DNA of 64,000 bases from CAWIUB01 sp963839995 (GTDB lineage Bacteria > Actinomycetota > Actinomycetes > Mycobacteriales > Jatrophihabitantaceae). Shown piece by piece: positions 36,543 to 45,611 of the stretch (its first letter is position 1; each line of letters begins with the position of its first letter). The stretch covers positions 124,001 to 188,000 of the forward strand of contig CAWIXH010000013.1 in NCBI GenBank assembly GCA_963839995.1, written 5' to 3'. The position numbers and the translations under genes were made by a program. The notes under the pieces were generated by a model. That model had not been told where the DNA came from, did not search any database, and was given only the letters and a program-made list of their open reading frames with translations.

Positions 36543-37177
36543 CGGGGCTTCTGCACTACTACGAGCCGGTCCGTCGGCGTGTCCCGCGCCGGTACTCACG
36601 TCCTCAAGCGGCCGAGTCCCCTCCACCGCCGAGGCACTCCCTGTCGCCGCGCAGCTGAGGCGCGGCAGTGTCGGGACACGCCTTCTCACGTTCCGTACGA
36701 GAGCGGCAGATCAGGCTCACGCCGCCTCCACACCGGACACCGCCAGGCCAATAGACGGGCACCCGCCTGGCTCATCCCGGGATACACACCACATCCCGGT
36801 TTCGATGTCATCTGAAAGAGTTTCGATGCTTCGACAACAGTCGTCTTCCCGATCCCCACCTGACGCCTCCTGGACGCCTTTTCCTCATCGCTCACCACGA
36901 CGGTCTTCAGCCAACGCAGCATGAGGCGGTTTGGAGCCTCCCCCCGCAGGGCGGCTCCGAAGGGCCAAACCTTCATCTCTCATACAGCACCGCATCAAGA
37001 AGCTTCTACCTACACGTGATCAACTCCTATCTGCGTTCGTGACACACGGTGCGGCTCCCCTGGAGTGACTCTGCCTCCTCTGTGACAGCGACACGCTGAC
37101 GCGTCGGGATCCCGCAATTTCGGCGGCTGATGGGCTTGTCTGTCTGTAGTTGTAGGTGACTACAGAGTGGAGTTACG

Positions 37178-37459
37178 ATGCCATGCATCCCACGACGAGC
37201 CCGACCATTGATGCTGCGGGGCAGCCTGATCACGTTCCGGCGCCGCTGCGGCAAGGCGACGTGTCGGTGCGCGAGCGGCGAGCCGCACGAGAGCCCGGCG
37301 CTGACCTATACCGATGGTGGCCGGACCAAGACGGTGACCCTGGCTGCCGACGAGGTCGCGGAGGTGAGCGCCGCGTTGGCTCGCTACGAGGCGGCCCGCA
37401 GCGAGTTGGAGGCGCGCGCGGCGGAGGGCCTGACCACGTTGCGGAGCCGGCGCCGATGA
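37178..37459 (+). CDS. ISKra4 accessory protein (DUF6788-like)
   Basis: 93 residues: RGSLITFRRRCGKATCRCAS, then HESPALTYTDGGRTKTVTL and a helical end. The CGKxxCRC zinc-like motif and ESPALTY are typical of the small first gene of ISKra4-group elements. Its stop overlaps the transposase ATG (ATGA). Confidence 0.8.
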   Translation: MPCIPRRARPLMLRGSLITFRRRCGKATCRCASGEPHESPALTYTDGGRTKTVTLAADEVAEVSAALARYEAARSELEARAAEGLTTLRSRRR

Positions 37460-38958
37460 ACAAGCCGGCCGCGGAGCCGCCGGCGGGCTTCGGCGCCTCG
37501 CGCCGATGCTTCGAGGAGACACTCGAGTGGCTGGAGGGATCCGATGCTCGCGAGCTCGAGCACAGCGAGCTGGAGGACCAGCTCGACCGCCGGGGCCGCG
37601 AGCTGCTGCGGCGGATGCTGCAGGATCACCTCACGGTGCGCGCCGGAACCGAGCGACGCCTGGCCGCGGCGGTCGACTCCGACGGGGTCACCCACGGGGC
37701 CGTCGAGGCCGGCCATCACCGCCGCCTGGCGAGCATCTTCGGTGAGGTCGACGTGCAGCGTATGGCCTACCGTCACCGCGGCCACCCGAACCTGCATCCC
37801 GCCGACGGCCTGCTCAACCTGCCCGTCGAGCGCCACTCCCACGGCCTGCGCCGCTTCGCCGCCCTCGAAGCCTGCCGAGGGTCGTTCGAGGAGGCCGCCG
37901 CGGCGATCGAGCGGGCCACCGGCCAGCACGTCGGCAAGCGCCAGGTCGAGACCCTCGCCGCCCGAGCCGCGATCGACGTCGAGGACTTCTACGCCACCCG
38001 GGAGCAACCGCAGGCTGTGCCCACCGACGTGCTCGTGATCTCCGCCGACGGCAAGGGCATCGTCATGCGGCCCGATTCGCTGCGTCCTGCGACCGCAAAA
38101 GCAGCAGCCGCGGGCACGACCAAGCTCCAGACCCGACTGTCCAAAGGGGAGAAGCGTAACCGCAAGCGCCTCGCCGAGGTGGGCGCCGTCTACGACGTCA
38201 CGCCCGTACCCCGCAGCCCCACCGACGTGCTCGCCCGCGCCGACGGCCCCGACCCGCCGCCAGCGCCCGAAGCCAACGCGAAGTGGGTCACAGCCGGCGT
38301 GGTCGACGACGCAGCCGAGGTGCTCGGCAAGGTCTTCGACGAGGCAGACCGGCGCGACCCGGACCACCAACGCCGATGGGTCGCCCTGGTAGACGGCAAC
38401 AACCACCAAATCGACCGCATCAACGCCGAGGCGCGGGCCAGGGCGGTGAGCGTCACCATCGTCATCGATCTCATCCACGTGCTGGAGTACCTGTGGGGCG
38501 CTGCCTGGTGCTTCTTCGCCGAGGGCGACCCTGACGCCGAGGCCTGGGTCGCCGACCGGGCGCTCGCCGTACTGGAGGGCAACGCCCGCCAAGTCGCCGC
38601 CGGCATCCGTCGACGAGCCAGCGTCACCGGGTTGCGCAAACCCAGGCGCAAGAAGGCCGACGAATGCGCCAAGTACCTGGTGAACAAATCCCCCTACCTC
38701 GACTACCCGACCGCGCTGGCCGCCGGCTGGCCGATCGCCACCGGTGTCATCGAAGGCGCCTGCCGCTACCTGGTCGCCGATCGCATGGACATCACCGGCG
38801 CACGCTGGAGCGTCGCCGGCGCCGAGGCCGTACTCAAGCTACGAGCGCTGCGCGCCAACCAAGCATTCGAGCCCTACTGGCGCTACCACCTCAACCGCGA
38901 ACGCCGCCGTGTCCACCAGTCTCGCTACCACATGGGCGTCATACCGCTCGTCGCGTAG
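37456..38958 (+). CDS. ISKra4-family transposase
   Basis: 500 residues from the ATG at 37456. Signature stretches: HRGHPNLHPADGLLNLPVER, VLVISADGKGIVMRPDSL (first Asp), RWVALVDGNNHQID (second Asp), VIDLIHVLEYLWGAAW, and GVIEGACRYLVADRMDITGA (Glu). These match the ISKra4 (ISAzba1-like) DDE transposase. Apparently intact; coupled to the DUF6788-like gene. Confidence 0.9.
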   Translation: MNKPAAEPPAGFGASRRCFEETLEWLEGSDARELEHSELEDQLDRRGRELLRRMLQDHLTVRAGTERRLAAAVDSDGVTHGAVEAGHHRRLASIFGEVDVQRMAYRHRGHPNLHPADGLLNLPVERHSHGLRRFAALEACRGSFEEAAAAIERATGQHVGKRQVETLAARAAIDVEDFYATREQPQAVPTDVLVISADGKGIVMRPDSLRPATAKAAAAGTTKLQTRLSKGEKRNRKRLAEVGAVYDVTPVPRSPTDVLARADGPDPPPAPEANAKWVTAGVVDDAAEVLGKVFDEADRRDPDHQRRWVALVDGNNHQIDRINAEARARAVSVTIVIDLIHVLEYLWGAAWCFFAEGDPDAEAWVADRALAVLEGNARQVAAGIRRRASVTGLRKPRRKKADECAKYLVNKSPYLDYPTALAAGWPIATGVIEGACRYLVADRMDITGARWSVAGAEAVLKLRALRANQAFEPYWRYHLNRERRRVHQSRYHMGVIPLVA

Positions 38959-38980
38959 TCCCTCCAGAAGAGCCGCACCC

Positions 38981-38989
38981 CAATCGGCA
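38981..38989. repeat. target-site duplication of ISKra4, C-terminal side
   Basis: CAATCGGCA, identical to 41374-41382. These are the same epimerase codons (I-G-T), present once in each half-gene. Confidence 0.8.
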
Positions 38990-39630
38990 CCGACAACCTG
39001 ATCGAGGCGGCGCGAGCCGCGGGCACACAGCGGATGATCGCGCAGAGCTACACGGGCTGGCCCAACGCGCGGACGGGATCGCCGGTCAAGACCGAGGCCG
39101 ACCCGCTGGACCCCAACGTCCCACCGGCCGCCCGTGAGACGCTGGATGCGATCGTGCACCTCGAGTCGGCCGTGACCGGTGCCTCGCACCTGACCGGCGT
39201 GGCGCTGCGGTACGGCAGCTTCTACGGCCCTGGCACCTCGCTCGGGGCCGGCGGCGAGATCACCACCGTGGTACGCAAACGCAAGCTTCCGATCGTTGGC
39301 GGAGGTGGCGGGGTCTGGTCGTTCCTGCATATCGACGACGCGGCCGCGGCGACCGTGGCGGCGCTCGACCGCGGCGCGGCGGGCATCTACAACATCGTGG
39401 ACGACGATCCGGCGCCCGTGTCAGCCTGGCTGGCGGAGCTGGCCGAGGTGCTCGGCGCAAAGCCGCCGAGGCGGGTGCCGGCCTGGCTGGCTCGGCCGAT
39501 GATCGGCGCACTCGGCGTCGTGATGATGACCTCGGCGCGCGGGTCGTCCAACGAGAAGGCGAGGCGCGAGCTGGGCTGGCGCCCCGGCTATCCGAGCTGG
39601 CGGCAGGGCTTCCGCACCGGCCTCGGCTAG
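38981..39630 (+). pseudogene. C-terminal part of NAD-dependent epimerase split by mobile elements
   Basis: IGTDNLIEAARAAGTQRMIA, then GVALRYGSFYGPGTSLG (catalytic-region Y and substrate motif), WSFLHIDDAAAATVAAL and IYNIVDDDP. These are extended SDR/epimerase C-terminal motifs; ends TGLG at 39630. It has no start of its own. Joined at the 9-bp duplication to 41082-41382 it gives one uninterrupted 313-residue protein. Confidence 0.9.
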
Positions 39631-39663
39631 CGGCCCTGAGGCGGCCGGTCGGGCGCAGGTTGC

Positions 39664-39849
39664 TCAGAGTCCGATGAAGTCTCGTAGCCATCGGTCGACC
39701 AGGGCCATCGTCGCGGCGTCAGCGGTGCCAGCAGTCCGGACGATCCGCTCGTAGGTGATCGTCCGAGGTCGGCTGCCGCGCTGTCCACGCCCGCGCGCCG
39801 GATCGAAATCCACCCAGACGATGGAGCCACGGCGGAGCGACACACTCAT
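39664..39849 (-). pseudogene. MazF/PemK-like toxin with internal deletion
   Basis: 61 residues: the start LRRGSIVWVDFDPARGRGQR and GSRP are the MazF/PemK N-terminus, and TITYERIVRTAGTADAATMA with VDRWLRDFIGL is the C-terminus. About 45 central residues, including the core strands, are missing in frame. ATG at 39849 overlaps the upstream antitoxin-like stop (ATGA). Confidence 0.7.
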
Positions 39850-39990
39850 TGCTCGAGGCCGTCGCCAGCCATGCGGTCCCAGTCGCCAGTCTCGGCGAGA
39901 TACTCCGAGTCCGGCGCGGCAAGGTAGGCCTGACGAACGGACTCGAGTCGGGCAGCTCGCTCGTGGGCCGCGACCAACTCGCATACTCAA
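39846..39990 (-). pseudogene. remnant antitoxin gene of the mazEF-like pair
   Basis: Readable C-terminus: LVAAHERAARLESVRQAYLA, then SEYLAETGDWDRMAGDGLEQ. It resembles the acidic end of MazE/ribbon-helix-helix antitoxins. Upstream text (ITRAALEYA) lies in another frame, so the gene is frameshifted and lacks a clear start. Confidence 0.55.
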
Positions 39991-40110
39991 GTGCAGCTCG
40001 CGTGATCTGGCGGCCTCGCGCTGCTGGCTACCGGATGCGGAGGTCAACAGACCGCACACGCTTGTGCGTCTCCGAGGCGGTGCCGTCTCATACGGCACGG
40101 CGTGCCGCTC

Positions 40111-40989
40111 TCACGCGACAGGACCCGCGAGGTGGCGCAGCTTGTCGGGGTTGATCACGTTCCGGATCGCCACGATGTGGTCACCGTCGATCTCGAGCGC
40201 CAACACGCCGTAGATCTGGCCGTTTGCGTCGATGATCCGGCCGCCGGGCTCGCCGTTCACCTCGACCGGCTGAAACACCGCGCGTTCGCGAACCGCCTGC
40301 CGGGCGATACCGAGCAAGAACCGCGCCACCTGCGTGCGGCCGAGCACCGGGCAGCGCACCGCGGCGGCGTTGCCGCCACCGTCGCCGTAGAACGCGACGT
40401 CCTCGGCGAGCAGCTGCTCCAGCTCGGCCAGATTGCCCGTAGCGGTCGCAGCGAAGAACCGCTCCGCCAGCGCTGCGCGACGCGTGGGGTCCACCGCGAA
40501 GCGCGCGGTCGGCTCCACCACGTGGTGGCTGGCTCGGGTGAAGATCTGCCGGCAGTTGTCCTGGGTCTTGCCGACGATCTGCGCGATGTCGTCGTAGCCG
40601 TAGCCGAACGCCTCGCGCAGCACGAACACCGCGCGCTCCAACGGTGAGAGCCGTTCCAGCAGCACCAGGAAGGCCATCGAGATCGACTCGCGCAGCTCCG
40701 TCCTACGCTGCGGGTCTAGCGCCGGGTCACCAGTGATCAACGGCTCGGGCAGCCAGGTGCCGACGTAGCGCTCGCGGCGCCGCCGAGCGGATCGCAGCTG
40801 GTCGATCGCCAGCCGGGTCGTCACCGTCGCCGCGTACGCCTTCGGCGAGGCGACCTGCTCCGCCCGCTTCTCGTGCATGCGGACGAACGCGTCCTGCACG
40901 ACGTCCTCCGCCTCGGCGACGCTGCCGAGCATCCTGTACGCGATGCCAAACATCAACGGCCGCAGCTCGCCGTGCGTGAGCGCCGTCAC
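40111..40989 (-). CDS. ECF41-type sigma factor (SigJ family) with SnoaL-like C-terminal domain
   Basis: 292 residues from the GTG at 40989. Sigma region 2: IAYRMLGSVAEAEDVVQDAF; region 4: LSPLERAVFVLREAFGYGYD with DIAQIVGKTQDNCRQI. The C-terminal SnoaL/NTF2-like regulatory domain has the ECF41 hallmarks DGGG and NPDKL. This domain regulates activity in place of an anti-sigma factor. The frame is open to an ATG at 41040, but that would cover the facing epimerase promoter, so the GTG is preferred. Divergent from its likely target gene. Confidence 0.9.
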   Translation of the reverse strand: MTALTHGELRPLMFGIAYRMLGSVAEAEDVVQDAFVRMHEKRAEQVASPKAYAATVTTRLAIDQLRSARRRRERYVGTWLPEPLITGDPALDPQRRTELRESISMAFLVLLERLSPLERAVFVLREAFGYGYDDIAQIVGKTQDNCRQIFTRASHHVVEPTARFAVDPTRRAALAERFFAATATGNLAELEQLLAEDVAFYGDGGGNAAAVRCPVLGRTQVARFLLGIARQAVRERAVFQPVEVNGEPGGRIIDANGQIYGVLALEIDGDHIVAIRNVINPDKLRHLAGPVA

Positions 40990-41009
40990 CCCTCGATCCA
41001 AGCACGCAG

Positions 41010-41036
41010 TGTCACAGGCCCGAGGGCTGTCTCGTC
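41010..41036 (+). promoter_or_regulatory. ECF41 target promoter of the epimerase gene
   Basis: TGTCACA at 41010-41016, a 16-bp spacer, and CGTC at 41033-41036. This matches the ECF41 -35/-10 consensus TGTCACA-N16-CGTC. It lies about 45 bp upstream of the epimerase ATG, between the two divergent genes. Confidence 0.85.
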
Positions 41037-41081
41037 TCAACGGGCGACATCAGACAGAACACATCTAGAAAGGACAGGCTG

Positions 41082-41382
41082 ATGCAAATCCTCTTGGCAG
41101 GTGCTAGCGGCGCGATCGGGCACCGGCTGGTGCCGCAACTCGTCGAGCAGGGGCACCACGTCGTCGCCACGACCCGCACGCCGGCCAAAGCGGACGATCT
41201 GGCCGCGCTGGGCGCCGAGCCAGCGGTCGTCGACGTTCTCGATCGCAATGCCGTGATCGACGCGGTCGGCGCCGCGAAGCCGGACGTGCTCATCCACCAG
41301 GCGACTGCGCTCGCCGGGTCGTTCGACCTCAAGCATTTCGAGCGCTACTTCGCCCAGACGAACCGGCTGCGCACAATCGGCA
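41082..41382 (+). pseudogene. N-terminal part of NAD-dependent epimerase, cut by intron copy 2
   Basis: MQILLAGASGAIGHRLVPQL gives the NAD-binding GxxGxxG (GASGAIG). It continues through DVLDRNAVIDAVGAAKPDVL and ends NRLRTIG at 41382, where the ISKra4 target duplication and the outer intron begin. A good ribosome-binding site (AGAAAGGACAGG) precedes the ATG, and an ECF41 promoter lies upstream. The C-terminal half is at 38981-39630, on the other side of the sigma gene. Confidence 0.9.
41374..41382. repeat. target-site duplication of ISKra4, N-terminal side
   Basis: CAATCGGCA, followed by a G (the outermost base of the ISKra4 left end) and then the outer intron. Confidence 0.8.
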
Positions 41383-41383
41383 G

Positions 41384-41457
41384 GTCGGGTAGCCGGGGGG
41401 AATCGCACCCCCCGGCTCCCACAGATCCGTACGTGACAGTCTCCCGTCATACGGCTC
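41384..41457 (-). ncRNA. group II intron domains V and VI (outer intron, copy 2)
   Basis: Identical in sequence to the copy-1 domains V/VI: AGC-bearing hairpin, then GC-rich domain VI with bulged A and the tail CCCGAC. Confidence 0.88.
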
Positions 41458-41469
41458 TTGTTGTCCTGA

Positions 41470-42133
41470 TCATCTGGCGGCCGGTTTCGCCCAAGCCCAG
41501 TGTGCGAAGTACCGCGGCTGTGACACCGCCGCGCCGCTCATCGACTGGATCGCTTTGTTCCAGGTGCTGAGCTTCTTGTACTTGTTCATGATCCACCGCA
41601 GCAGGTAGGTGTTGATGCGATGGAGCACGGGATACAGCGCCGTGCGGTAGAAGGCCCCGTAGTAAGCGATCCACCCCCTCACCACCGGATTGATCATCCG
41701 GGCGAGGTCTTCGGCGCTGCTGCCGGTCCGCCGGTGCAGTCGCCAGGACCGTACCCGCTTCCCGATCTTCTTCAGGGCGTCCTTGCTGATCGCGGGCAGG
41801 AAGGACAGGAAGTGCACCCCATCCGCCCGCCGCGCGTGCCGTGGCCGGAACGTGTAGCCCAGGAACGTGAACGACGTGTGCTCGAACTCGCCACGCCGGT
41901 TACTGTCCTTGCAGTACACGATCTTCGTCTTGTCGGGATGCAACTCCAACCCGACCTCGGCCATCCGTTGCTGCAACGCGGCCAGCACTTTGCTGGCCTG
42001 CCACCGAGTGGCGCAGTGCACCACCGCATCGTCGGCGTAGCGCTCGAAGGCGACCGTCGGGAACTCCCGAGCCAGCCAGGTATCGAACGCATAGTGCATG
42101 AACAGATTCGTCAGCACGGGCGAGATCGCTGAC
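41470..42133 (-). pseudogene. C-terminal part of outer intron RT-maturase, copy 2
   Basis: Same as copy 1: SAISPVLTNLFMHYAF, FERYADDAVVH active site and domain X. Cut at the RIT boundary at 42134. Confidence 0.88.
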
Positions 42134-42284
42134 CCTTATGAACAGCGTTGGTTTATGCGCAGCGCCCGGCGGTTGCCGCGGGTGGGTGCGGTCGTGACGA
42201 CGAAACGCTGCGCATAACGCCGGACGGACTCTGATCACGCGGCTCGGCACGGTGCCGGGCTTTCGTGATTGGAGGTCGACCGTC

Positions 42285-43514
42285 GTGACGGCTGTTTCCG
42301 AACTGGTGTCCGGGTTGGACGCCGAGTTGGCCCGTCTGGGTTACAAGCCCTCGACGATGGTCTGGTACAGGGGCTGCTGGCGCCGCCTGGAGGGGTTCTT
42401 CGCTTCGCGTGGCGTGCAGGAGTTCTCGCTGGATGTCGCGATGGCGTGGGTCGATCAGGCCTGCGGCTTCTTCGACAAGGAGCAGGCCGGCACGCTGAAA
42501 GCGACCGACGTGTACTTGTTCCGGGTCGCGGCGATGCTCGACGACTTCGCCGTCCACGGCGCGGTGCTGCGTCGTTACGCCCGCACGGTGGACAAGCTGA
42601 CCGCAGTCGAGGCCGACGTTCTGGCGCGGTTCCAGGCATGGCTCCGGGACAGTGGCTGCGCCGCGTCGACGGTGCGCGCCTACGGCACGGTAGCCGGGGA
42701 ATTCCTCGCATTCACCGGCACGAGGGGCGGGCTGGCCGGGCTGGACGCCAGGATCATCGACGCGTTCGTGGCCACCCTGGCCGGCTACCAGGCCAAGACG
42801 GTGGAACACAAACTGTGCGCCGTCCGATCGTTCCTGCGGTTCGCCAGCAACGACGGACTCGTCGACGGCACGATGCTGGAGGCGGTGCCGGCGGCGAAGT
42901 CGTCCAGACAGGCCAGGATCCCGTCGGTGTGGGATCCGGCCGACGTGGCCAAGATCCTGCGGGCGGTCGACCGCGGAAACCCGTGCGGCAAACGCGATTA
43001 CGCGATCATCCTGCTGATCACTCGGCTCGGGCTGCGCGGCATCGACGTCAAAAGGCTGCGGTTCGCCGACCTCGACTGGCCCGGTAACCAGCTGTCGGTG
43101 GTGCAGGCCAAGACCGGCCACCGGGTGGCGCTGCCGCTGCTCAAGGACGTCGGCTGGGCGGTCATCGACTACCTGCGTCACGGCCGCCCGGCATGCGACT
43201 GCCCGCAGGTGTTCGTCCGGCACACCGCCCCGATCGGTCCGTTCTCCGACCAGGATCACCTGCACCAGATCCTGGCCAAGCACGCCCGGACCGCCCGCGT
43301 GCCGCTGGGCGAGCAGCGCCGCCACGGCATGCACTCGCTGCGGCACACGCTGGCGACCCGGCTGCTGGAAGACGGCACCCCGGTCGAGCAGATCGCCGAC
43401 ATCCTCGGTCACCAGTCGGTCGCGTCGACCGGCGTGTACTTGAAATCGTCGCTGCGGTTGTTGGCGCAGTGCGCCCTGGACCCGGACGCACCGACGCCGG
43501 GGCTGACACGATGA
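42285..43514 (+). CDS. RIT tyrosine recombinase 1 (copy 2)
   Basis: Identical to the copy-1 protein except Thr for Met at the second codon (GTG ACG GCT). This supports GTG at 42285 as the start. Catalytic R, H-x-x-R, H and Y are present (HSLRHTLATRLL, ILGHQSVASTG, TGVYLKSS). Its stop overlaps the recombinase 2 start. Confidence 0.9.
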   Translation: MTAVSELVSGLDAELARLGYKPSTMVWYRGCWRRLEGFFASRGVQEFSLDVAMAWVDQACGFFDKEQAGTLKATDVYLFRVAAMLDDFAVHGAVLRRYARTVDKLTAVEADVLARFQAWLRDSGCAASTVRAYGTVAGEFLAFTGTRGGLAGLDARIIDAFVATLAGYQAKTVEHKLCAVRSFLRFASNDGLVDGTMLEAVPAAKSSRQARIPSVWDPADVAKILRAVDRGNPCGKRDYAIILLITRLGLRGIDVKRLRFADLDWPGNQLSVVQAKTGHRVALPLLKDVGWAVIDYLRHGRPACDCPQVFVRHTAPIGPFSDQDHLHQILAKHARTARVPLGEQRRHGMHSLRHTLATRLLEDGTPVEQIADILGHQSVASTGVYLKSSLRLLAQCALDPDAPTPGLTR

Positions 43515-44496
43515 GCGCGGTCCTCACGCTGCCGGACGCGATCGCGGCGCTGGTGGCCGAAAAGCGTGCCGTCGGCTACCGCTACAACGCCGAGGCGCGG
43601 GTGCTGGCCCGGTTCGAGGCGTTCAGCCGCCGCGAGTTCCCCGAGTCGGACACGCTCACCGAGGCGTCGGTGCAGGCGTGGATCGCCGCGGCCCGGCGGC
43701 GGCAGGTCCAACCGGCGACCTTGCAGGGGCTGGCCGCGCCGGTCCGGGAGTTGGCCCGCTGGCTGGGCCGGCACGGCGAGACGGCCTACCTGCTGCCCCG
43801 GGCCGCGTTGCCCAGGCCGGCCCGGTACGTCCCGCACATCTACACCGACCAGCAACTGGCGGCGCTGTTCGCGCAGACCGACCGATGCCACTACTGCGCG
43901 GAGGTTCCGCTGCGGCACCTGGTCATGCCGGTGCTGTTCCGCACGATCTACGCCTGCGGGCTGCGCTGCTCAGAAGCCCGGCTGCTGCGCGTCGAGGACG
44001 TCGACATCGACATCGGCGTGCTGCAGATCCGCGACGCGAAAGGCGGCAAAGACCGGCAGGTCCCCGCCTCCGAGCCGCTCCGCGAAAGGCTGGCCGGCTA
44101 CCACAGCCAGGTCGCCGGGCATCCGAACCGGCGGGACTGGTTCTTCCCCGGCGCCAGGCCGGGCCAGCCGCTGACGCTCGGCAACGTCTACCACAACTTC
44201 CGCCGGTTCCTCTGGCAGGCGGGCATCTCCCACGGCGGACCCGGGCACGGACCCCGGGTTCACGACCTCCGAACTACCTTTGCGGTGAACAACCTGCGGT
44301 CCTGTTCGCCCAGGGGCGCGACGTCGGCGCGCTGCTGCCGGTGCTGCAGTCCTACCTGGGCCACTCATCCATCGCCGACACCGCCTACTACCTGCACCTG
44401 ACCGCCGAGTCCTACCCGGACATCACCACCCGCGTGCAACAGGCGATCGGCGATGTCGTCCCGCCCGTCACGGCAGGACCGTCTGATGGCCACTGA
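43511..44496 (+). pseudogene. RIT tyrosine recombinase 2 (copy 2), 1-bp deletion
   Basis: Matches copy 1 up to AVNNLRS, where one G is missing (CCTGTTCGCC against CCTGGTTCGCC, near 44302). The rest, including YLGHSS and the nucleophile Tyr, is in another frame. The frameshifted product would lack the last His and the catalytic Tyr. Confidence 0.9.
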
Positions 44497-45490
44497 CTTC
44501 GCGGTCTTCCTGCGCCGCTTCCTGACCAGCCACCTGGCCGGGCTGCGCGGCTACTCAACCAACACGATCGCCTCCTACCGCGACGCGTTCAAACTCCTGA
44601 TCTGCTACTTCCGCGACGAGCGTTCCATCCCACCGGACAAGCTCACCCTCGAGCTGATCGACGCCGCCGCCATCACCGGGTTCCTCGACTGGCTGCGCAC
44701 CAGCCGGCACAACAGCGCCTCGACCTGCAACCAGCGGCTGGCCGCGATCGACTCGTTCTTCACCTGGATGCAGACCCAGGACCCGGCCCGGATGGCCTGC
44801 TGCCAAGACATCCTCGCGATCCCCGCCAGCAAACACGACCGCCCGGCGGTGGCTCACCTATCCGTCGAGCAGACCCGGCAACTGCTCGCCGCACCCGACC
44901 GATCCACCCGCAACGGCCGACGCGACGCGACCCTGCTGGCCACCCTCTACGACACCGCGGCCAGGGTTCAGGAACTCGCCGATCTGACCGTGCGTGACCT
45001 TCGCCTGGATCACCCCGCGATGGCCGCCCTGACCGGCAAAGGACGCAAGACCCGTCACGTCCCGCTCGGCGCCAACACGACAGCGCTGCTGGCCGCCTAC
45101 CTCGCCGAACGGCATCTCGACGGCCAGGGCTACGAGGACCACCCGGTGTTCTTCAACCAGCGTCGGGACAAACTCAGCCGCGGCGGAATCGCCTGGATCA
45201 TTCACAAGTACCAGACCCGAGCAGCCGACCCGGCACTCGCCAACGCCCACCTCAGTCCACACGTCCTCCGGCACAGCCGGGCCATGCACCTCTACGACAG
45301 CGGTGTTCCGCTGCCCTACATCCGCGACATCCTCGGCCACGTCGACCTAGCCAGCACCGAGATCTACGCCCGCGCCTCCACCGAGGCCAAACGCAAGGCC
45401 CTCGAAGCCGTCTACGCCGACGTCGTCACCGCCGACCTGGCCGAATGGAACCAGAACCCCGAACTGCTCGACTGGCTCGCCAGCCTCTGA
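44486..45490 (+). CDS. RIT tyrosine recombinase 3 (copy 2)
   Basis: Same 334-residue protein as copy 1, with the motifs AARVQEL, HVLRHSRAMHL and ILGHVDLASTEIY. The 1-bp deletion upstream disrupts the overlap coupling with recombinase 2. Confidence 0.9.
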   Translation: MATDFAVFLRRFLTSHLAGLRGYSTNTIASYRDAFKLLICYFRDERSIPPDKLTLELIDAAAITGFLDWLRTSRHNSASTCNQRLAAIDSFFTWMQTQDPARMACCQDILAIPASKHDRPAVAHLSVEQTRQLLAAPDRSTRNGRRDATLLATLYDTAARVQELADLTVRDLRLDHPAMAALTGKGRKTRHVPLGANTTALLAAYLAERHLDGQGYEDHPVFFNQRRDKLSRGGIAWIIHKYQTRAADPALANAHLSPHVLRHSRAMHLYDSGVPLPYIRDILGHVDLASTEIYARASTEAKRKALEAVYADVVTADLAEWNQNPELLDWLASL

Positions 45491-45611
45491 CCCCGTCCGG
45501 CGTTATGCGCAGCGTTTCGTCGTCACGACCGCACCCACCCGCGGCAACCGCCGGGCGCTGCGCATAAACCAACGCTGTTCATAAGGCGGATTATGCGCAG
45601 CTGCGCATAAT

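Larger units (their letters stand above)
29725..37047 (-). mobile_element. outer group II intron, copy 1, carrying a RIT element and an inner group II intron
   Basis: On the minus strand the element begins GTGTGTCACGAACG (group II 5' consensus GUGYG) at 37047 and ends with domains V and VI, a bulged A and the tail CCCGAC at 29725. Its ltrA-type RT gene is in three pieces: N-terminal (36051-36542), middle (33954-34133) and C-terminal (29811-30474). The inner intron and the RIT element interrupt it. A second copy lies at 41384-48709; identity between copies stops exactly at these two boundaries, which confirms the intron ends. Confidence 0.9.
37048..38980 (+). mobile_element. ISKra4-family insertion sequence
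   Basis: Terminal inverted repeats: left GGTGCGGCTCCCCTGGAG, right (complement) GGTGCGGCTCTTCTGGAG; 20 of the first 23 positions match. The outermost G of the left end is now at 41383, separated by the outer intron. The 9-bp target duplication CAATCGGCA is at 38981-38989 and at 41374-41382. Contains a small DUF6788-type gene and the transposase. Confidence 0.85.
42134..45586 (+). mobile_element. RIT element, copy 2
   Basis: Inverted repeats at 42134-42227 and 45493-45586 and three recombinase genes as in copy 1, but one base shorter because of a deletion in recombinase 2. At the right edge the RT codons read PQGS, as expected of an uninterrupted RT, so this junction looks closer to the original insertion. 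Confidence 0.9.

Noticed and set aside
35132..37000. Open frames on the plus strand of the introns and a 96-residue minus-strand frame at 36686-36976
   Set aside because: They overlap intron RNA domains or RT genes in antisense and have no recognisable protein features.
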